Positions 5,779 to 8,830 of a DNA stretch of 8,830 bases are shown piece after piece (position 1 is the stretch's first letter; each line of letters starts with the position of its first letter). Position numbers and translations under genes: made by a program. The notes beneath the pieces were generated by a model. That model was given only the letters and a program-made list of their open reading frames with translations. It was not told the origin of the DNA and did no database searches. The stretch comes from Paracoccaceae bacterium (GTDB taxonomy: Bacteria; Pseudomonadota; Alphaproteobacteria; Rhodobacterales; Rhodobacteraceae): positions 1 to 8,830 of the forward strand of contig JALSHK010000470.1 of assembly GCA_026982275.1 (NCBI GenBank), given 5' to 3'.

Positions 5779-6447
5779 ATGGAGGAGCTGCCCATTGGCC
5801 AAGCGGTGGATTACACCCCCGCCAGCCTGCCGGAAAACCGCCCGCTGCAAGGGCAATATTGCCGCTTGGAGCCATTTGACTTGGCCCGCCATGCGCAGGG
5901 GCTTTTCAACGCCTATCTGCAAGATGAAGCGGGCAAAAACTGGACCTATCTTTCGGTGGACGGCTTTGATGATCCCGCCAAATTCAAAACATGGGCGGCC
6001 GAAACCTGCACCAAATCCGACCCGTTTTTCTATGCGGTGACGGATCCGGAAAGCGGTCAGGCGACCGGGCTGGCCAGCTATCTGCGCATTAATCCGGCGG
6101 CGGGGAGTATCGAGGTTGGCTGGATCAACTTTTCGCCGCTGCTGCAAAGCACGCGGGCCTCGACGGAGGCGATGTATTTGATGATGCGCGAAGCCTTCCG
6201 GCTTGGCTATCGTCGCTACGAGTGGAAATGCGACAGCTTGAACGGGCCTTCCAACCGCGCGGCCACGCGGCTTGGCTTTACCTTTGAGGGTATTTTCCGG
6301 CAAGCATTGGTTTATAAGGGCCGCAACCGTGATACCGCATGGTTTTCGGTGCTGGATGGCGAATGGTCTGTGCTGAAAGCCCGATTCGAGCGCTGGCTCG
6401 CGCCAGATAATTTCGACGAATCCGGCCAGCAACTGCGCGCGCTATGA
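5779..6447 (+). CDS. GNAT-family N-acetyltransferase (RimJ/RimL-like)
   Basis: A 222-residue GNAT acetyltransferase of the RimJ/RimL-like (Acetyltransf_3) group, which moves acetyl from acetyl-CoA to an amine on a protein N-terminus or a small molecule. Seen: NWTYLSVDGF (54-63), typical of this subgroup; the central strand SIEVGWINFSP (110-120); the CoA-binding region STRASTEAMYLMMREAF (124-140); and YEWKCDSLNGPSNRAATRLG (147-166) followed by FTFEGIFRQ. The ATG at 5779 comes one base after the truB stop and is preceded by GGGGGAG (5768-5774). The frame is open for 63 codons upstream inside truB, but that part is truB read out of frame. Its TGA overlaps the exporter ATG. The substrate is unknown; coupling to an exporter suggests a small amine or amino acid, as inference. 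Confidence 0.9.
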   Translation: MEELPIGQAVDYTPASLPENRPLQGQYCRLEPFDLARHAQGLFNAYLQDEAGKNWTYLSVDGFDDPAKFKTWAAETCTKSDPFFYAVTDPESGQATGLASYLRINPAAGSIEVGWINFSPLLQSTRASTEAMYLMMREAFRLGYRRYEWKCDSLNGPSNRAATRLGFTFEGIFRQALVYKGRNRDTAWFSVLDGEWSVLKARFERWLAPDNFDESGQQLRAL

Positions 6448-7046
6448 GCGCCCTGCTTAGCGGCATTGCCGTGGGCTTTGCGGTGGCGATGCCGGTTGGG
6501 CCGGTCGGGGTGCTATGCATCAAGCGCAGCCTGAAAGACGGATTTGCCACGGGTTTTGCCACGGGCTTTGGCGCAGCCACGGCAGATGCCGCCTATGGGC
6601 TGCTGGTCGCGCTGGGGCTGGGGCTGTCGGGCTTGCTGGCCTATGCGCTGCCGCTGAATATCGGCGGGGGCGCGCTGATTGTGGCGCTGGGCCTGCTTGG
6701 CTTGCGCCGTTTTTTCAGGCCAGCCGAAAAGGCAGAGCTGGCCTCGCCAAAAGGCGGCCTGTGGGCGGCGTGGTTCAGCACGTTTTTACTGACGCTGACC
6801 AATCCGATGACGATTCTGGCCTTTATCGGCCTGATCGCCGCCCTTGGCACCGCCAGCGATTATGGGCCGTATTGGCTGGTAGCGGGGGTGTTTACCGGCT
6901 CGCTCTTGTGGTGGTTGATGCTTGTAGGCGGGGTATTGATGGTCAAATCCCGCCTGCCGGTATCTGCGCTGCGTTGGCTGGATTTTGCCTCGGGTGCAAT
7001 GTTGTTGATCTGGGGTGTCGCTATTATTCTGGGAGCGGCTTTGTGA
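6444..7046 (+). CDS. LysE/RhtB-family amino acid exporter
   Basis: A 200-residue inner-membrane translocator of the LysE/RhtB family, which exports amino acids and related metabolites with the proton gradient. Six hydrophobic helices are visible, at about residues 3-26, 36-57, 59-86, 106-133, 142-167 and 178-199. Seen as well: the conserved N-terminal PVGPVGVLCIKRSL (17-30) with a Gly-rich helix 2 (GFGAATADAAYG), and NPMTILAF (120-127) in the second half. Length is normal. The start overlaps the acetyltransferase stop in ATGA, a sign of translational coupling. It is the last gene of the operon. The transported compound cannot be read from sequence. Confidence 0.92.
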   Translation: MSALLSGIAVGFAVAMPVGPVGVLCIKRSLKDGFATGFATGFGAATADAAYGLLVALGLGLSGLLAYALPLNIGGGALIVALGLLGLRRFFRPAEKAELASPKGGLWAAWFSTFLLTLTNPMTILAFIGLIAALGTASDYGPYWLVAGVFTGSLLWWLMLVGGVLMVKSRLPVSALRWLDFASGAMLLIWGVAIILGAAL

Positions 7047-7244
7047 GTGTTTCTTTGGGAGGGAATATTGGAAAAGCCGGCGGTTTTCAAAAGCCATAGA
7101 ACGGAAAGGCAGGGGTAGTGGCCAAGAAAAGCGGGCTGCCCTGACTGGGCGTGGCCCCGGAAGCGGCGCCAATGGGCGGTGCCTGGGGAAACGGAACACC
7201 CGCGCCGCTATCTGGCGCTGCGCATGGGGGCTGAGCTGCTATGG
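7047..7244. other. Non-coding gap between convergent genes, with weak hairpins only
   Basis: This 198-nt stretch lies between the exporter and the convergent aminotransferase gene. No gene is recognised in any frame. It holds three weak inverted repeats: 7071-7088 (GAAAA...TTTTC with an internal CC/GG), 7155-7188 (outer CCCC/GGGG and inner GGCGCC/GGTGCC with one G-U pair), and 7202-7218 (GCGCC/GGCGC). None is followed by a convincing T-tract. The first is best placed to end the rbfA operon, 25 nt after the stop codon. Intrinsic termination is not shown. Confidence 0.5.
7071..7088 (+). terminator. Weak candidate terminator hairpin behind the exporter gene
   Basis: GAAAA-G-CC-GGC-GG-TTTTC can pair as five A/T-rich outer pairs plus two G-C pairs, with a bulged G and a 3-nt loop. 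It starts 25 nt after the operon's last stop. The T-run forms part of the stem instead of a free tail, so efficiency would be low. Factor-dependent termination is an equally good guess. Confidence 0.2.
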
Positions 7245-8507
7245 CTAAGACCGGTCCTGCAAAATATCGTCAAGCGCAGAGAGCAAAGCAAGCACCTCTT
7301 TGGCGGTATTATAGTGGCACAAGGAAATACGGATGCAGCTCTCCAGGCCCAGCGGCACCAATACATTTCCCGAATAATGGTCAGCCTTACGGATATGGGT
7401 GCGGATGCCGCGCTCGTTCAGGGCAGACACGACCTTGCCCGATTCCACCCCAGCAAGTGCCGCCGAAACCAGCCCCCGCCGCGCCGGATTATCCGTGCCA
7501 CCAATGATCTGCACGCCCGTTATTCCGGCCAGGCCGCGATGGTTGGCATCGCCTTTTATCAGCAGTTCGGTCAGTGCCCATTCCTGCGCCGCCATGGCCT
7601 TGCCTGCAGCCTCGATCTTCCCGCGCTTGCTGGCCGCATTCGAAACCCGCCCCCCAAGCCATTCAAAATAGCGCACCACATCCGAGAAAGCGGCATAGGC
7701 GCCCGCATCTCGCGTGCCCATTTCCCAAGGCGCATCGGGCGCGCCGATCAGGCTGTCATGGGGCAGGATAGCAAACCGGTCGGAAATCCATGCCAGCCCG
7801 TATCCATGGCGGGAGAAAACCTTGTAAGGCGAAATCACATAGCCATCAATGCCGTAAGAGTCGATATCCACCCCGCCATGGGCGGCATATTGGATACCAT
7901 CAACGATGACCAGGCAATCGGGCGATATCTCGCGGATGCTGGCGGCAATGGCAGCCACATCCATCGCCATGCCGGTAACGGGAGAGGCCTGCAGAATGGT
8001 GGCGACGCGGGTATCGGGGCGAATATGGGCGCGATAGGCTTCCGCTGAGACTAAACCAGTGGCATCATCATGGGGCACGCTGATATATTCCAGACCGGCG
8101 ATTTCCGCCCAGCGGATGGCGGCGCTGCGAGAGGCGGGATGCTCGATACTGCTGCCCAGCACCACGCCGCTTTTTTTCACTCCGATACAGGCGGTGCGGA
8201 TTAGGCGAAACAATAGCTCGGTGCCACTTTCCCCCATAAATACCTGCCCGTGCCTGGCATTGAGAAACCGCAGAATATCGGATTTGGCGTGGGAAATGGT
8301 CTCGCCTCCGGCCTTTGATCCGGGGTTGTCACGGCCTTGATTGTCAGGAATGGCGGCGAATTGCGCAGAGGTGCCGATCACGGAATTCAGCGTCAGCGCC
8401 CCGCCGGCATTCTCGAAAAATATCCGCGGGCCCTGGCTGGGGCACGTATCTATCCGGGCGAAGCGGCTGCGGATATCATTCAGGAGTTCGGGAGGAAAAA
8501 TTTGCAT
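7245..8507 (-). CDS. Class V aminotransferase-fold PLP enzyme (cysteine desulfurase-like)
   Basis: A 420-residue fold-type I PLP enzyme. Seen: FFENAGGAL near the N-terminus (about 30-38), SSIEHPAS with the ring-stacking His123, VIVDGIQYAAHGGVD with Asp203 for the pyridine nitrogen, Gln206 and His210, and the Schiff-base lysine Lys229 in ISPYKVFSRHGYGLAW. The C-terminus ends with RISLCHYNT, close to the ending of the VC1184-type cysteine desulfurase-like subfamily. The loop that carries the catalytic cysteine in SufS/IscS (for example TGHHCAQP) here reads IRKADHYSG, with no cysteine, so desulfurase activity is doubtful; a lyase, epimerase or aminotransferase role is possible. ATG at 8507 is preferred; an in-frame TTG at 8525 would add six residues. 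Neither has a strong Shine-Dalgarno. It appears to be a single-gene unit. Confidence 0.85.
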   Translation of the reverse strand: MQIFPPELLNDIRSRFARIDTCPSQGPRIFFENAGGALTLNSVIGTSAQFAAIPDNQGRDNPGSKAGGETISHAKSDILRFLNARHGQVFMGESGTELLFRLIRTACIGVKKSGVVLGSSIEHPASRSAAIRWAEIAGLEYISVPHDDATGLVSAEAYRAHIRPDTRVATILQASPVTGMAMDVAAIAASIREISPDCLVIVDGIQYAAHGGVDIDSYGIDGYVISPYKVFSRHGYGLAWISDRFAILPHDSLIGAPDAPWEMGTRDAGAYAAFSDVVRYFEWLGGRVSNAASKRGKIEAAGKAMAAQEWALTELLIKGDANHRGLAGITGVQIIGGTDNPARRGLVSAALAGVESGKVVSALNERGIRTHIRKADHYSGNVLVPLGLESCIRISLCHYNTAKEVLALLSALDDILQDRS

Positions 8508-8531
8508 TTGGTAATCTTTCGGCAAGAAGTT

Positions 8532-8571
8532 GAAGCCACCCTAAACGATGGGTTTACTGTGTGGAAGCCAC
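8532..8571. repeat. Direct and inverted repeats upstream of the aminotransferase gene
   Basis: GAAGCCAC occurs twice in direct orientation, at 8532-8539 and 8564-8571, with starts 32 nt (about three helical turns) apart. Between them TAAAC (8542-8546) and GTTTA (8552-8556) form an inverted repeat around 5 nt. The cluster lies 25-64 nt upstream of the aminotransferase start, where a transcription factor could act. Function is unproven and short repeats can occur by chance. Confidence 0.3.
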
Positions 8572-8654
8572 GATCGGGAAGATAGCCGCGCGGCGCGAGC
8601 GCAAACTGACCACAAGCGCAAGGGCAGACGCGCCGCCACCGCGTCGCATACGCA

Positions 8655-8673
8655 TTTTTACCTCTGGTAAAAA
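8655..8673. promoter_or_regulatory. Perfect 8+8 inverted repeat, candidate operator or part of a terminator
   Basis: TTTTTACC and GGTAAAAA flank a 3-nt centre (TCT), making a perfect 19-bp dyad in the gap between the molybdopterin subunit gene and the aminotransferase gene. Its right arm (8669-8673) is also the T-tract of the terminator on the minus strand. It may be an operator for the aminotransferase gene or simply a second stem behind the terminator. I do not recognise the motif. Confidence 0.4.
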
Positions 8674-8689
8674 GCCGCCCCAAGGGCGA
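8669..8689 (-). terminator. Intrinsic terminator behind the molybdopterin subunit gene
   Basis: On the minus strand, TCGCCC-TTG-GGGCGG forms a short GC-rich stem with a 3-nt loop, followed after one C by TTTTT (complement of 8669-8673). It begins 9 nt beyond the stop codon of the upstream gene. The arm TCGCCC can instead pair with GGGCGA immediately before it (complement of 8693-8698), a competing hairpin that overlaps the stop codon. Confidence 0.6.
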
Positions 8690-8697
8690 TATTCGCC

Positions 8698-8830
8698 CTA
8701 TCCCAGATCAAAATCCACTGTATTGCCAAAGGGTAAATCCCGCAGCCTTTGCCCCGAGGCGGCGAATATCGCATTGCCCAGCGCCGCCGCTATTGGTGGT
8801 GTGCCCGGTTCTCCGGCGCCGCCCATACGC
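8698..8830 (-). CDS. Xanthine dehydrogenase-family molybdopterin-binding subunit, C-terminal fragment
   Basis: Only the last 43 or so codons are in the window; the gene enters from the right edge. The visible peptide starts RMGGAGEPGTPPIAAALGNA and goes on to IFAASGQRLRDLPFGNT, ending VDFDLG. GGAGEPGTPP matches the conserved segment GG-x-GEPGTPP of the isoquinoline 1-oxidoreductase beta / aldehyde-oxidase-like subunits. In this superfamily its glutamate is the active-site base next to the molybdenum cofactor. The following PIAAALGNAIFAASG...R..LPF is the usual C-terminal ending of these proteins. Such enzymes hydroxylate N-heterocycles or oxidise aldehydes with a partner [2Fe-2S] subunit, and related proteins often carry a Tat signal; neither can be checked here. 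A TAG stop and terminator follow. Confidence 0.85.
   Translation of the reverse strand, partial: RMGGAGEPGTPPIAAALGNAIFAASGQRLRDLPFGNTVDFDLG

Noticed and set aside
7179..8048. Plus-strand frame of 289 codons opposite the aminotransferase gene, starting in the intergenic gap.
   Set aside because: Almost all of it is antisense to a well-supported PLP enzyme and shows no recognisable motif. The short part in the gap (ending near 7244) did not match any protein I know, so I do not call a gene remnant.
8480..8683. Small Arg/Cys-rich minus-strand frame of 67 codons upstream of the PLP enzyme.
   Set aside because: It overlaps the PLP enzyme start, begins inside the terminator region, has no ribosome binding site and no family resemblance.

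Overview
The window looks like chromosomal DNA from an alphaproteobacterium, most likely of the Rhodobacterales. Three things point there: GC-rich coding sequence with strong G/C third-position bias, the divergent arrangement dapB | rbfA–truB, and promoter candidates matching the alphaproteobacterial CTTGAC-N17-CTATAT pattern. The lineage call is inference; no rRNA or other direct marker is present. It is mostly ordinary housekeeping and accessory metabolism. I found no phage, insertion sequence, CRISPR array, tRNA or rRNA.

Layout from left to right. (1) Minus strand, 1-2417: a probable transcription unit running leftwards, made of a short-chain dehydrogenase (RhlG/FabG-like), an FkbM-type methyltransferase 15 nt behind it, and 70 nt further on aroA (EPSP synthase), which runs off the left edge. 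(2) Plus strand, 2514-2804: a 96-residue, three-helix membrane protein of unknown function, divergent from the dehydrogenase. It has a good promoter candidate whose spacer holds a perfect 14-bp palindrome. (3) Minus strand, 2801-3616: dapB (lysine/diaminopimelate synthesis), convergent with the small membrane gene and sharing the single CTAG tetranucleotide as stop codon. (4) Plus strand, 3696-7046: a tight five-gene operon of rbfA, a sulfotransferase-like gene, truB, a GNAT acetyltransferase and a LysE-type exporter. Its junctions are 0, 9, 1 and -4 nt. The dapB and rbfA promoters stand back to back with adjacent -35 boxes, and rbfA appears to be leaderless. (5) Minus strand, 7245-8507: a class V aminotransferase-fold PLP enzyme that lacks the cysteine of true cysteine desulfurases. 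(6) Minus strand, 8698-8830: the C-terminal end of a xanthine-dehydrogenase-family molybdopterin subunit, followed by a terminator.

How the genes work together. rbfA (30S maturation at low temperature) and truB (tRNA psi55) form a translation-related core. The sulfotransferase between them, and the acetyltransferase/exporter pair behind them, are accessory cargo on the same transcript. The exporter and acetyltransferase overlap by ATGA and may act together on an amino acid or other small amine; this is inference. The features most worth a second look are the leaderless rbfA with its paired promoters, the operator-like palindrome, the sulfotransferase inside a ribosome-maturation operon, and the competing hairpins behind the molybdopterin subunit gene.
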